A stretch of DNA of 64,000 nucleotides from positions 2,418,001-2,482,000 of the forward strand of contig NZ_CP046582.1 of NCBI RefSeq assembly GCF_018141005.1, in the 5' to 3' direction. The stretch comes from Erwinia sp. E602 (lineage in GTDB: Bacteria > Pseudomonadota > Gammaproteobacteria > Enterobacterales > Enterobacteriaceae). The translations under genes were made by a program, and so were the position numbers. A model generated the notes under the pieces. The model did no database searches and was not told the origin of the DNA. It saw only the letters and a program-made list of their open reading frames with translations. Position 1 is the first letter of the stretch; each line of letters starts with the position of its first letter. This document shows positions 37,453 through 47,197 of this stretch, in pieces.

Positions 37453-37506
37453 GGCCGTCTTCTCCTTGCCTTGCGGCGGGTAAGAGGCTATCCTGATGTT
37501 GTTCAT
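37294..37506 (-). CDS. Mok-type leader frame of hok locus 1
   Basis: 70 aa reading in frame into Hok from ATG 37506 ([18 protein letters not shown] then Hok). In E. coli mokC likewise extends hokC in frame. Translation of the leader is expected to govern hok translation and is the step blocked by sok RNA. Confidence 0.7.
   Translation of the reverse strand: MNNIRIASYPPQGKEKTAMKLPRSTLIWCLLIVCVTLLIFTGLTRKSLCEVRYKDGIREVAASMACKSGK
37466..37494 (+). promoter_or_regulatory. sok promoter, locus 1
   Basis: TTGCCT (37466-37471), 17-base spacer, TATCCT (37489-37494) on the plus strand, opposite to hok. Predicted start near 37501. Confidence 0.65.
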
Positions 37507-37552
37507 GCATACAGGGGCCTCGGGGTTAATGAAAATTAACTTCGGGGCTTTT
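37501..37552 (+). ncRNA. Sok-type antisense RNA, locus 1
   Basis: About 52 nt, from the predicted start to a terminator hairpin (GCCTCGGGGTTAAT-GAAA-ATTAACTTCGGGGC, then TTTT). It is fully antisense to the start of the mok frame. Small, constitutive, unstable antitoxins of this form repress Hok translation. Ends are inferred from sequence. Confidence 0.75.
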
Positions 37553-37624
37553 CTGCTTTCTGCCTCACAACAAATCAGCACTGCTACCAACGGCTATGAG
37601 GCAAAAGCCTCAAGCGCCGCAGCT

Positions 37625-37630
37625 ATTATA
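37625..37630 (-). promoter_or_regulatory. hok -10 element, locus 1
   Basis: Perfect TATAAT on the minus strand. With the terminator at 37194 it predicts a hok mRNA of about 425 nt, as in known hok mRNAs. Confidence 0.6.
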
Positions 37631-37803
37631 CCGCGTTCAGTTCTGCGCTTAATGAAGTGGCGGTTAGTAAAAAATCCAAAAATCGAATGACATCCTTTAG
37701 CCGCGGACCGGGTTAGTCAGCCTTTAACTGCCAGACAAAACCGAGTTAGCGGACGATATTTGCCGATGGGAAAATGGGATTCTCTTCAGCGCGTTGCCAT
37801 AGT

Positions 37804-37828
37804 TCAACGCTATTCAGGACGGGTCACA
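37804..37828. repeat. IS terminal-repeat remnant
   Basis: 25 bp identical to 792-816, the outer end of the left-edge IS3-family element, in the same orientation. The adjoining bases (37745-37803) do not match the orfA side of that element, so this is either a right-hand end or an eroded fragment. No transposase remains. Confidence 0.7.
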
Positions 37829-38013
37829 TTCGCAGCCTGCGTAGGCTTGAGTGAACCACAGGCGGTCTTGTCCGCACAACTGGTGGCTGCGAATGAAAAA
37901 TAAACAACCGCCACTAAAACGGCCAAAAATCCCAGCATGCCTAAAAAAGTTCCGGCGGCGATTTTAAAATAAGCGTCATGTCTGATACTCTTCTGAACAG
38001 GGAAAAGCTGCAC
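37810..38013 (-). pseudogene. Small membrane ORF ending inside the IS remnant
   Basis: 67 codons from GTG 38013. One transmembrane helix (FLGMLGFLAVLVAVVYFSFA), then a Cys-containing tail; the last residues NVTRPE and the TAG stop are supplied by the IS end at 37804-37828. This suggests a gene whose 3' end was replaced on insertion. No convincing ribosome-binding site; weak gene evidence otherwise. Confidence 0.35.
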
Positions 38014-38101
38014 TTTAGCCGCGCCATGTGAAGTGACGGTGAAGTTTTTCTAATGCCAAAGTGTATAATTAAACTGCGCACAACCTTTCAGGGAACGGAA
38101 G

Positions 38102-38722
38102 TTGAACCTCTGCCCACTGTCCCAACCGTCTGCCGCCTGTACGCCAGCCTCTGCACACAGGGGGTTGACTGCACACCTGACCCGACCCGCTGTTACTCTG
38201 ACAATTGCCACTCTGGCTTCACTCTTTTTAGCACCGGTGGCCGTAGCCGATACCTTTGCCGGCCGGGAAGCGCCGGTGCGTAGCTATCAGCCGTGGACCG
38301 AAAGCGGCTGCGCTCCGCCGCTGACGCTGGCACCGGATGGTAAACCCTGGCCGGCTCAGGCCCGGCAGTTGCAGCAGAAAGAGAAGAAAAAGGGCCATTC
38401 GTCGCTGCGGCTGGACAACAGCAAAAATCAGCAGGATATCTATGTAAAAGTCAGCCGTGTAGCGGATAAACAGAGCAAAAACTTCGCCCGCTCCGCCTTT
38501 ATTCCCGCCGGACAGCAGCTTAAACTGCTGGAGATGGCTGTCGGTGAATACGTCGTCAAGCTGATGGATATCAAAAATGGTTGTGTTCAGGTCTCCAGAC
38601 CGATGCGACTCAACGAGCGCCGTACCGAAAAGCAGATCGAATTCAGTGACGCCTCGCTGACCTTTTATAATGTGGTCAACGGTAATACGGAACTGAATAA
38701 GTTGAGCGCAGCAAATTTCTGA
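38102..38722 (+). CDS. Hypothetical exported protein
   Basis: Up to 206 aa from TTG 38102 (GGAA nearby); TTG 38165 is an alternative that would leave a more usual signal peptide. A hydrophobic stretch LTIATLASLFLAPVAVAD precedes the mature part, which has SYQPWTESGCAPPLTL, a Lys/Gln-rich helix (ARQLQQKEKKKG) and a beta-rich C-terminal half with two Cys in total. I do not recognise a family. The mature protein is probably periplasmic. Followed after 33 bp by another unknown gene in the same direction. Confidence 0.6.
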   Translation: MNLCPLSQPSAACTPASAHRGLTAHLTRPAVTLTIATLASLFLAPVAVADTFAGREAPVRSYQPWTESGCAPPLTLAPDGKPWPAQARQLQQKEKKKGHSSLRLDNSKNQQDIYVKVSRVADKQSKNFARSAFIPAGQQLKLLEMAVGEYVVKLMDIKNGCVQVSRPMRLNERRTEKQIEFSDASLTFYNVVNGNTELNKLSAANF

Positions 38723-38755
38723 TCTTTTCTATAAAAATTCGATCCGGGAGTAACC

Positions 38756-38998
38756 ATGTTAATTAAAGATAAAACGCTGGCCGAAGTGATGTTAAAAAAA
38801 CAGCTGAAAGCATCCCGGCAACTGCAGCAGGATCTTATTGATATCAGAAATCAGATTTCAGAACAGGAATATATAGAGTACCGCCGGGCTACAGGCTATA
38901 TCGTCGCCGAGATATTTGAGAAAATCATCAAGCCGATTTGTCAGGACCACCCTGAGCTGACGCCGACTGAACTTAAAGTAGCCCTTACCGATAATTAA
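38756..38998 (+). CDS. Hypothetical small helical protein
   Basis: 80 aa, soluble and highly helical (KTLAEVMLKKQLKASRQLQQ, then EQEYIEYRRATGYIVAEIFE). GGGAG lies 6 bases before ATG 38756. Composition suggests a coiled-coil or adaptor protein. Unknown family. It probably forms an operon with the exported protein upstream and ends at the hairpin at 39008. Confidence 0.65.
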   Translation: MLIKDKTLAEVMLKKQLKASRQLQQDLIDIRNQISEQEYIEYRRATGYIVAEIFEKIIKPICQDHPELTPTELKVALTDN

Positions 38999-39007
38999 TA
39001 AAATAAT

Positions 39008-39025
39008 GGCCCGCTACAGCGGGCC
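39008..39025. terminator. Hairpin between the unknown operon and hrpA
   Basis: GGCCCGC-TACA-GCGGGCC between convergent genes; short T-run only, probably serves both directions. Confidence 0.6.
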
Positions 39026-39044
39026 TTACCCTGGTACGATCCGG

Positions 39045-42000
39045 TCAGATATCAACCTGCTCCATCGCCTGCAGAATACGCTTCTCCGAAATCGGGTACG
39101 GCGTGCCCAGCTGCTGGGCGAAGAAGCTGACGCGCAGCTCTTCAATCATCCAGCGGATCTCCTGCACGTCAGCATCGTCGCGGCGCTGCTGCGGCAGCTT
39201 GTTAAACCACTGGCTCCAGGCCTTCTGTACCGAATCAACCTTGAGCATGCGCGCGCGGTCGCTGTGCGGGTCGACCGCCAGCTTCTCCATCCGGCGTTCA
39301 ATGGCCTGCAGATAGCGCAGCGTATCCGGCAGGCGCTTCCAGCCGTTGCCGGTGACAAAACCGCGATAGACCAGCCCGGACATCTGCGCTTTGATGTCGG
39401 AGAGCGCCAGCGCCATCGACATATCCACTCGCCCCTTCAGCCGCTTGTTGATGTTGAACACCGCAGTGAGGATCTGCTCAACCAGTTTAGCGATGTCGAC
39501 CACGGTGTCGTTCAGTTCGGCGCGCACCTTGTCGTGCAGCCGCGTGTGGCCCTCTTCCTGCCAGCTCGGGCCGCCGTTTTCAGAGATCAGCTTGTCGACG
39601 CCGCAGGCAATGCAGTCGTCGATCAGGTCCAGCACCTTGCCGTAGGGGTTAAAGTAGAGGCCAAGCTTGGCCTTGTTCGGCAGCTTCTCATGCAGATACT
39701 TGATCGGCGACGGGATGTTAAGCAGCAGCAGTCGCCGCTGGCCGCGCCACATCGCCTTCTGCTGTTCGTGCTGCGAGTCAAACAGGCGGATCGCCACGCT
39801 GTCATTTTCGTCCACCAGCGCCGGCCACGCCTTCACACTGTAGCTGCCGCGCTTCTGCTCGAAGTGATCCGGCAGGTTGCCAAAGCTCCAGATATGCAGC
39901 CCGCTCTGCTCCAGCCCGTCGTCGGCAACCTTCGACAGCGTCTCCTGTACCTTGCCCTTCAGGTTCTCCTTTAGCGCCGGCAGATCTTTGCCCTCCGCCA
40001 GCTTGCGGTTGTTTTCGTCCACCACGCGGAAGGTGATTTTCAGGTGATCGGGCACCTGATCCCACTGCCAGGCCTCGCGGTCAAGGGTAACGCCGGACAT
40101 GCGGCGGAACTCGCGCTCCAGCGACTCCAGCAGCGGCAGCGCCAGCGGCGTGGCGCGCCCCAGGAAGGCTTCGGCATAGTTAGGGGCCGGGACAAAGTTA
40201 CGGCGTAACGGCTTCGGCAGCGATTTAATCAGCGCAATCACCAGCTCACGGCGGATGCCGGGGATCTGCCACTCAAAACCCTTCTCTTCCACCTGGTTGA
40301 GCAGCGGCAGCGGCACGTGCACGGTGACGCCGTCGGCGTCGGCCCCCGGTTCAAACTGGTAGCTGAGGCGCAGTTTAAGATTGCCCTGCTGCCAGAAGTT
40401 CGGGTAATCGAGCTTGCTGACGTTTTCCGCGCCGTCGCGGATCAGCATCTCGCGGGCAAAGCTCAGTTTTTCCGGGTCCTCACGGCCGGCGATTTTCCAC
40501 CACTGGTCAAAATGGCGGGCGGAGACCACCTCATGGCCGATGCGCTGGTCGTAAAAGCCAAACAGCGTCTCATCGTCGACGAGGATATCGCGGCGGCGCG
40601 ACTTGTGCTCCAGCTCTTCCACCTCCTCGCGCAGCTTAAGGTTGGCCTTAAAGAAGGCGTGGCGGGTCTGCCAGTCGCCCTCCACCAGCGCGTGGCGGAT
40701 AAACAGCTCGCGTGACAACACCGGGTCAATCTGACCGTAGTTGACCTTACGCGCCGCGACAATCGGCAGGCCGTACAGCGTTACCTTCTCTGTCGCCATC
40801 ACCGCGCCCTGCGCTTTTTCCCAGTGCGGTTCGCTGTAGCTGCGCTTGATCAGGTGCTGTGCCAGCGGCTCAATCCACTCCGGCTCGATGCGTGCGGCAA
40901 TGCGCCCCCACAGGCGGCTGGTCTCCACCAGTTCGGCGACCATCGTCCACTTCGGCGGCTTTTTAAACAGGCCGGAGCCGGGGAACAGCGCAAAACGGGC
41001 GTTGCGCGCGCCGGTAAACTCCTGCTTCTCCGCGTCCTTCTGGCCGATATGCGACAGCAGGCCGGTCAGCAGCGCGCAGTGCACCTCGCGGAACGGGGCC
41101 GGTTCGCTGTTGACCGGCATCCCCAGCTCCCGCACCACCTGGCGCAGCTGGGTGTAGATATCCTGCCATTCGCGCACGCGCAGGTAGTTGAGGAAGTCCA
41201 GCTTGCACTGGCGGCGGAACTGGCTTGAAGAGAGTTCGGCCTGCTGCTCCTTAAGGTAGTTCCACAGGTTAACGTAAGCGGTGAAGTCCGAGTCTTTATC
41301 GGCAAAGCGGCGGTGCTTCTCGTCCGACGCCTGCTGGCGGTCGGACGGGCGTTCGCGCGGGTCCTGAATTGACAGCGCGGCGGTAATAATCATCGCCTCG
41401 CGCACGCAGCCAAAGCGCTGCGCTTCCAGCACCATTTTTGCCAGCCGCGGATCCACCGGCAGCTGCGCCAGCGAACGCCCGGAGGCGGTCAGCTTATAGT
41501 GGCCAACGTCGTTGACGGTCAGCGCCCCCAGCTCTTCGAGCAGCCGCACGCCGTCCTGGATATTGCGTTTATCCGGCGCTTCGACAAACGGAAACGCGGC
41601 GATGTCACCGAGGCCAAGCGCGGTCATCTGCAGGATCACCGACGCAAGGTTGGTGCGCAGGATCTCCGGGTCGGTAAACGCCGGGCGGCTGAGGAAGTCG
41701 TCCTCGGCGTAGAGACGAATACAGATCCCTTCCGACACGCGGCCGCAGCGGCCCTTACGCTGGTTGGCCGAGGCCTGCGACACCGGCTCGATCGGCAGGC
41801 GCTGCACCTTGGTGCGGAAGCTGTAGCGGCTGATGCGCGCGGTGCCGGGGTCGATGACGTACTTAATGCCCGGCACGGTCAGCGAGGTTTCCGCCACGTT
41901 GGTCGCCAGCACGATGCGCCGCCCGCTGTGCGACTGGAATACGCGGTTCTGTTCGGCGTTAGAGAGGCGTGCGTAGAGCGGCAGGATTTCGGTATTGCGC

Positions 42001-42944
42001 AGGTTGCGTTTGGTCAGCGCGTCGGCGGTGTCGCGGATTTCCCGTTCGCCGCTCATAAAGATCAGAATATCGCCGGGGCTCTCGTCCCCCAGCTCATCCA
42101 CCGCGTCGAAGATCGCCTGCAGCTGGTCGCGCTCGCTGTCGTCGGCGTCATCGACCACCGGGCGGTAGCGTACTTCCACCGGATAGGTGCGGCCGGAGAC
42201 TTCAATCACCGGCGCGTTATTAAAGTGGCGCGAGAAGCGCTGCGGATCGATGGTCGCCGAGGTGATAATCACCTTCAGATCCGGGCGGCGCGGCAGCAGC
42301 TCGCGCAGGTAGCCGAGCAGGAAGTCGATGTTCAGGCTGCGTTCGTGCGCCTCATCGATAATGATGGTGTCGTACTGCATCAGCAGGCGGTCCTGCTGGA
42401 TCTCCGCCAGCAGGATACCGTCGGTCATCAGCTTGACCTGGCTGGTCTCGCCGACCTGATCGTTGAAACGCACCTTATAGCCGACGCAGCCGCCGAGGCT
42501 GGTTTCGAGCTCGCTGGCGATACGGTCGGCGACCGTGCGCGCCGCCAGCCGGCGCGGCTGGGTGTGGCCGATCAGGCCGCGCAGGCCGCGGCCCAGCTCG
42601 AGGCAGATTTTCGGCAGCTGGGTGGTTTTACCCGAGCCGGTTTCACCGGCGACGATCACCACCTGGTGGTCGCGGATCGCTTCGGCAATCGCCTGCTTCT
42701 TCTGGCTGACCGGCAGGTTTTCCGGGTAGCGGATGGTCGGCGTGGCGGCGCGGCGCGTGGCGATACGCTGCTCGGCGCTGGCGATCTCGCCCTCCAGTTC
42801 GCCCAGCAGCGCCTGCAGCGCGGCCGGATTGCTGATTTTTTTCGCACCGTGCAGGCGCTTTTGCAGCCGCTGGCCGTCGCGCAGCATCAGCGCCGGCAGG
42901 CGGTCAAACAGCGGGGTCAGAACAGATTGTGGTTTCTCAGACAT
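39045..42944 (-). CDS. hrpA: ATP-dependent RNA helicase HrpA
   Basis: 1299 aa (E. coli 1300). DEAH-box helicase core at about 85-450: Walker A GETGSGKTTQ, DEAH in IIDEAHERSLNID, SAT motif III (VIITSATIDPQRF), QRKGRCGRVSEG motif VI. A winged-helix/ratchet region, OB-fold and the long DUF3418 C-terminal half follow. Acts in mRNA processing and collided-ribosome rescue in E. coli. Convergent with the hypothetical operon; divergent from azoR across 235 bp in which I see only promoters. Confidence 0.97.
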   Translation of the reverse strand: MSEKPQSVLTPLFDRLPALMLRDGQRLQKRLHGAKKISNPAALQALLGELEGEIASAEQRIATRRAATPTIRYPENLPVSQKKQAIAEAIRDHQVVIVAGETGSGKTTQLPKICLELGRGLRGLIGHTQPRRLAARTVADRIASELETSLGGCVGYKVRFNDQVGETSQVKLMTDGILLAEIQQDRLLMQYDTIIIDEAHERSLNIDFLLGYLRELLPRRPDLKVIITSATIDPQRFSRHFNNAPVIEVSGRTYPVEVRYRPVVDDADDSERDQLQAIFDAVDELGDESPGDILIFMSGEREIRDTADALTKRNLRNTEILPLYARLSNAEQNRVFQSHSGRRIVLATNVAETSLTVPGIKYVIDPGTARISRYSFRTKVQRLPIEPVSQASANQRKGRCGRVSEGICIRLYAEDDFLSRPAFTDPEILRTNLASVILQMTALGLGDIAAFPFVEAPDKRNIQDGVRLLEELGALTVNDVGHYKLTASGRSLAQLPVDPRLAKMVLEAQRFGCVREAMIITAALSIQDPRERPSDRQQASDEKHRRFADKDSDFTAYVNLWNYLKEQQAELSSSQFRRQCKLDFLNYLRVREWQDIYTQLRQVVRELGMPVNSEPAPFREVHCALLTGLLSHIGQKDAEKQEFTGARNARFALFPGSGLFKKPPKWTMVAELVETSRLWGRIAARIEPEWIEPLAQHLIKRSYSEPHWEKAQGAVMATEKVTLYGLPIVAARKVNYGQIDPVLSRELFIRHALVEGDWQTRHAFFKANLKLREEVEELEHKSRRRDILVDDETLFGFYDQRIGHEVVSARHFDQWWKIAGREDPEKLSFAREMLIRDGAENVSKLDYPNFWQQGNLKLRLSYQFEPGADADGVTVHVPLPLLNQVEEKGFEWQIPGIRRELVIALIKSLPKPLRRNFVPAPNYAEAFLGRATPLALPLLESLEREFRRMSGVTLDREAWQWDQVPDHLKITFRVVDENNRKLAEGKDLPALKENLKGKVQETLSKVADDGLEQSGLHIWSFGNLPDHFEQKRGSYSVKAWPALVDENDSVAIRLFDSQHEQQKAMWRGQRRLLLLNIPSPIKYLHEKLPNKAKLGLYFNPYGKVLDLIDDCIACGVDKLISENGGPSWQEEGHTRLHDKVRAELNDTVVDIAKLVEQILTAVFNINKRLKGRVDMSMALALSDIKAQMSGLVYRGFVTGNGWKRLPDTLRYLQAIERRMEKLAVDPHSDRARMLKVDSVQKAWSQWFNKLPQQRRDDADVQEIRWMIEELRVSFFAQQLGTPYPISEKRILQAMEQVDI

Positions 42945-43164
42945 AGGGTTTCTAACTCACGCGGTGCCGCCGGGCGGCAGCCGGATTGATCCTGGCAATA
43001 AAAAATTTTTCGTATGGTAGCACAGACAACCACTTAGCGCAGAAGCGGTGCTGATACTCTTATTCAGATTTTTCGAATATAGACATCGAAAACTCGCACT
43101 TACACATTTCGCCAACAGGCAGTAAAGTGTCTGACATTCGGCGGCAGGCAGTCGCTTCTAATAA

Positions 43165-43785
<621 letters not shown>

Positions 43786-43862
43786 CGACTCCCTCGCCTG
43801 ACCTGCTCAGGCGAACGACGGCGGTGCCTCCGGGTGCCGCCGTATGCCTGTTCTACCCGATC

Positions 43863-44198
43863 TCACTTTTGCAGCCACTGACCGTTGATTCCACGCACGT
43901 ACTCACCGGCCTTTGCCCGCGCCACCAGCTTCTGCCCGGCGATACTGGCCACTTCCCGCGTGGTCAGATTATTCTGTTCTGCCAGCCGCGCATATTCCCG
44001 CTGCCGTCCGTTATTAATCCGCGTTACCAGCGCCTGCGTCTCTGCATCGTTCTCTATCGCCGCCAGATAGCCGCCCAGCGTTTCACCGACCATACCCTGC
44101 GTCCGGGCCTGATCAAGGGTTAAGGCGGCGAATGCCGGGGCCGCCGCCAGCAGCAGCGCCGCCAGCAGCACGCTTTTCACGCCAGATCGCGCCGCCAT
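43863..44198 (-). CDS. ydbL: DUF1318 periplasmic protein YdbL
   Basis: 111 aa. Signal peptide (SVLLAALLLAAAPAFA), then ALTLDQARTQGMVGETLGGY and NGRQREYARLAEQNNLTTRE, characteristic of YdbL. Last gene of ydbH-ynbE-ydbL; its ATG shares one base with the ynbE stop (TGATG). In E. coli YdbL helps YdbH and YnbE in phospholipid transport between membranes. Confidence 0.94.
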   Translation of the reverse strand: MAARSGVKSVLLAALLLAAAPAFAALTLDQARTQGMVGETLGGYLAAIENDAETQALVTRINNGRQREYARLAEQNNLTTREVASIAGQKLVARAKAGEYVRGINGQWLQK

Positions 44199-44389
44199 CA
44201 GAACAACCCGCTCTGATTTTTCAGCAGCGCCTCCACGTCTTTATCCACGCGAATGTGGATCTCATGTTCGATCTTCACGTTCATATTGATGGTGATCGGT
44301 TCTTTCGGCGCCGCCACCTCAATGCGCGGCACGCAGCCGCTTAGCAGCAGCCCGACGCAGGCCAGCAGCAGGTTAGTTTGCATTGTCAT
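44198..44389 (-). CDS. ynbE: Lipoprotein YnbE
   Basis: 63 aa. Lipobox LLLSGC after a short signal; the body PRIEVAAPKEPITINMNVKI followed by EHEIHIRVDKDVEALL matches E. coli YnbE nearly residue for residue. An outer-membrane lipoprotein that caps the YdbH bridge. ATG 44389 has AAGGA 8 bases upstream and overlaps the end of ydbH by 17 bp. Confidence 0.93.
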   Translation of the reverse strand: MTMQTNLLLACVGLLLSGCVPRIEVAAPKEPITINMNVKIEHEIHIRVDKDVEALLKNQSGLF

Positions 44390-47015
44390 TACGTTTTTCC
44401 TTCTGCGTCGGCAGCGTGGCGTTATCTTCCACCCAGGACTGCAGATTATCGCCAAAGCGCAGGCTGCGCCAGAGCTGGAACAGGTTTTCCTGCTGAGTGT
44501 AGTTCAGCGCAACACGCTGATCTTTATCACTGAAGCGGCTGGTGCCGTCGACCTTTGCGGTCAGCGTCATAAGGCCCAGGTTATCAATATCGAGAGTGGC
44601 CCACGAGCGGGTCACCTGCATATAGCGCAGCCAGTCAATCGCCGCCCCGGCGGCCATATTGTTGCTGCTGATGGCATCCGCGATCTGTTTATCCATGCGC
44701 ACGGTGATTTCGCCGCTGTTGGCCACCCAGCCCTCCTTCACCAGCCACCGCGAGTTATTCAGCCACAGCGGCAGCGCGGCGTTGATCCGACCGGAGAGCG
44801 CGATCTGCTTCAGTTTAATGGCGCTGACCAGCTCGGAAAGGCTGAGCTGGCGCAGCCGGACCGTGGCGGCTTCGGTTTGTGGCAGTTGCAGGCTGGCGAG
44901 GCTGAGCTGGCCGCCGAGCAGATCGAGGCTGACGTTGCTCAGGCGCAGCGGGCGCGTCGTGCTCCACGGATACCAGCCCTGCAGATCGGCGGTGACGTTC
45001 TCCAGGGTAAACTGGTTGGCAATCTGTTTAATGCGCAGCGCCACCGGGCCATGAGTGCCGAAGTACCAGCGGTGCGACGCCAGGCGGAACGGTAACGAGA
45101 AGTCGACGCCGTGAAATTCATTGTCCGGCAGGCGCAGTTCGCCGTTGCCCACCAGCAGATGACCGCCGGCCTCCAGCCCCTGATCGGCGGCGGCCGAAAA
45201 GGCCACCTGTGCCTTGAGCGTGCCGCTCTGGATCGCCAGCTTGAGGTCCGGTGCCAGCAGCGGCTGGAATACCCGCAGCGACTGCTGCGGCCACCAGAGC
45301 TGGCCGCGCAGGCGTGCGCCGTCCCAGCGGCCGCGCACCTGCACCGGGCCGATCTGCTGCGCCTGCAGCGCCCCCTGATAGAGGAAATCGGCCGGATCGC
45401 GCCCCTTCACCGTCAGGGTTAGCGTTGAGGGCGGCAGGAAGCCGCCGGCGCTGAAGCGTGTCTCACCCGATTTGAGGCTCAGCGCGCCGCCAAACGCCGC
45501 CTGCCGTGGATCGCGCTGCCAGAGCACCGGCTGGGTGAGGGTCAGCCTTGGCGCAGCCATGCTGACGCTGCCGTAGCTCAGGCGGTCAAAACCGGTGGAA
45601 AGCGAATCCAGCGCGATCAGCGTATCCTGCCAGCGGCCCTGGCCGCTGACGTCCCATTTTGCCGCCAGCGGCGTCAGCCGCCCTTCGCCCCAGTAACCCC
45701 AGCCCCATTCGCCCTTATCCGGCCAGAAGTCGCGCGCGCGGCCGTCCAGATGCAGCCGGAAGCGCCCCAGATCGCCGTTGTGTGCGCTGAGGATCGCCTG
45801 CAGGCGGCCGCTGATGCCGCTGGCGGCAAGGGTCACCCCGGCTAACGGCCAGCGCGCTTCGTCCACTTCCAGCGTGTCCAGCAGCCGCCCTTTCATGCGC
45901 AGCAGCGCCCCGGGCTGCAGTTGCAGAACCGGATTGAGGAGCGGGCCGCGCAGCTCGCCCGGCAGGCTGGCATAGAACTGCAGCTGCGCCAGTTTGCTGT
46001 CCCCGGTCAGCCGCAGCGGCAGCCGGCTGTCGGTAAAGTCGAGACGACCGGGGCCGACGTTGAGCACCACGTTGCCCTTGCCGCCGCGCCCGGCGGTCAG
46101 CAGGTTGAGCCGACCGGCGATCTGCGCGGCCTCCAGCCCCTGCCGCCAGCCGTCCGCCGTCAGCGTAATGCCGCCGGAGAGCGGCTGGGCGGCGTACGGC
46201 CAGTTCCACTGGCCCTGCTGCAGCGTGAGGGTTTGTGGCGATATCTGCCACGGCAGCGTCAGCAAAGGCGCGGGCTGATTCTCCGCCACCACCCGCAGCT
46301 GGCCCTGCTGCTGCTGCCAGTTCAGCTCGAGCCGCAGCGGATCAGGGATGGCGTCAAGCCGCAGCGCCCCGTGCAACGCGCCGGTCTGCGGCAGGTCGCC
46401 CGGCAGGCGCGGCAGCGTCAGCTCGCCGCTTACCGCCACCGGCCGGGCAACGCCGGGTGCCTGCAGGCTCAGGCTGCGCAGCGTCAGCTGCTGCTGGTTC
46501 AGCTCGGCCTCCAGCGCGATATTTTTTCCCTGGTAGTGCAGACGCTGGCGTTGCGGGTCGAGATCCAGCGCCAGCTCACCGGCCCAGTCGGCCCACGGCA
46601 GCAGGGTAAGCTGGCCGAGGGTCACGCGGGCGGCGGGCAGCATCTGCTGCCATTCGGCCAGCGTGCGCGGGGCATCTGAGGCGGGGCCGGACTCAAGGCG
46701 CGAGGCGCAGGCGCTGTCAATCTGCAGCCGGTCCGCAGACGCCTGCCAGCGGCCATCGGCGTAACGCAGGGCGACGTTGCTGACCACCGCCAGTTCACAG
46801 TCGCCGGCGTAGTAGTGCACGCCGGGCAACACCAGCGCGCCGTGACGCAGGCGCGGATTGCCGTCAAGGGCGATAGCGGTATCGGCGGGCAGCCAGACGC
46901 CGGCCAGCCGCGGCAGCCACTGGGTGACGCTGAGCAGCAGGCCGACGATCAGCAGAACGACGGCCATTAGCGCGGCCAGCGCTCTTTTCCATCGGCGGGT
47001 CATGGCAAAAAACAT
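44373..47015 (-). CDS. ydbH: AsmA-like intermembrane lipid transfer protein YdbH
   Basis: 880 aa (E. coli 879). N-terminal signal anchor (ALAALMAVVLLIVGLLLSV) and a long beta-rich bridge of the AsmA/TamB type. Blocks shared with E. coli: ALDLDPQRQRLHYQGKNIAL, LPWQISPQTLTLQQGQWNWP, LWWPQQSLRVFQPLLAPDLK, LWRSLRFGDNLQSWVEDNA. Together with TamB and YhdP it carries phospholipid to the outer membrane. ATG 47015 is chosen by AGGGA spacing and family length. First gene of the operon; divergent from ldhA. Confidence 0.94.
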   Translation of the reverse strand: MFFAMTRRWKRALAALMAVVLLIVGLLLSVTQWLPRLAGVWLPADTAIALDGNPRLRHGALVLPGVHYYAGDCELAVVSNVALRYADGRWQASADRLQIDSACASRLESGPASDAPRTLAEWQQMLPAARVTLGQLTLLPWADWAGELALDLDPQRQRLHYQGKNIALEAELNQQQLTLRSLSLQAPGVARPVAVSGELTLPRLPGDLPQTGALHGALRLDAIPDPLRLELNWQQQQGQLRVVAENQPAPLLTLPWQISPQTLTLQQGQWNWPYAAQPLSGGITLTADGWRQGLEAAQIAGRLNLLTAGRGGKGNVVLNVGPGRLDFTDSRLPLRLTGDSKLAQLQFYASLPGELRGPLLNPVLQLQPGALLRMKGRLLDTLEVDEARWPLAGVTLAASGISGRLQAILSAHNGDLGRFRLHLDGRARDFWPDKGEWGWGYWGEGRLTPLAAKWDVSGQGRWQDTLIALDSLSTGFDRLSYGSVSMAAPRLTLTQPVLWQRDPRQAAFGGALSLKSGETRFSAGGFLPPSTLTLTVKGRDPADFLYQGALQAQQIGPVQVRGRWDGARLRGQLWWPQQSLRVFQPLLAPDLKLAIQSGTLKAQVAFSAAADQGLEAGGHLLVGNGELRLPDNEFHGVDFSLPFRLASHRWYFGTHGPVALRIKQIANQFTLENVTADLQGWYPWSTTRPLRLSNVSLDLLGGQLSLASLQLPQTEAATVRLRQLSLSELVSAIKLKQIALSGRINAALPLWLNNSRWLVKEGWVANSGEITVRMDKQIADAISSNNMAAGAAIDWLRYMQVTRSWATLDIDNLGLMTLTAKVDGTSRFSDKDQRVALNYTQQENLFQLWRSLRFGDNLQSWVEDNATLPTQKEKRNDNAN

Positions 47016-47197
47016 CCTGTTAATCCCTGAAATAATGCTGAATGATGGCACGGAAAAGCGCCCAGGGTGAAATTATTCCCGGCAGAAATGCCGCAGCAGA
47101 TCCTTTTTACCGGCTCCGGCGTCACGTCGCGCTCGCTGTCGGCGCATTAATTGTTACACTGGAGGCATTCACTTCGCGCAGTCAGGGAAAGAAAAAA

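Noticed and set aside
37298..37510. 70-codon minus-strand frame starting MHEQHQDS across hok locus 1
   Set aside because: It overlaps hok in another frame, but the second locus lacks an equivalent; the in-frame MNNIRIAS extension is the version conserved in both loci and is taken as mok.
41499..42989. 496-codon plus-strand open frame opposite hrpA
   Set aside because: Antisense shadow of a GC-rich, well-conserved helicase gene; no ribosome-binding site, no recognisable protein, biased composition (Gln/Arg/Ala).
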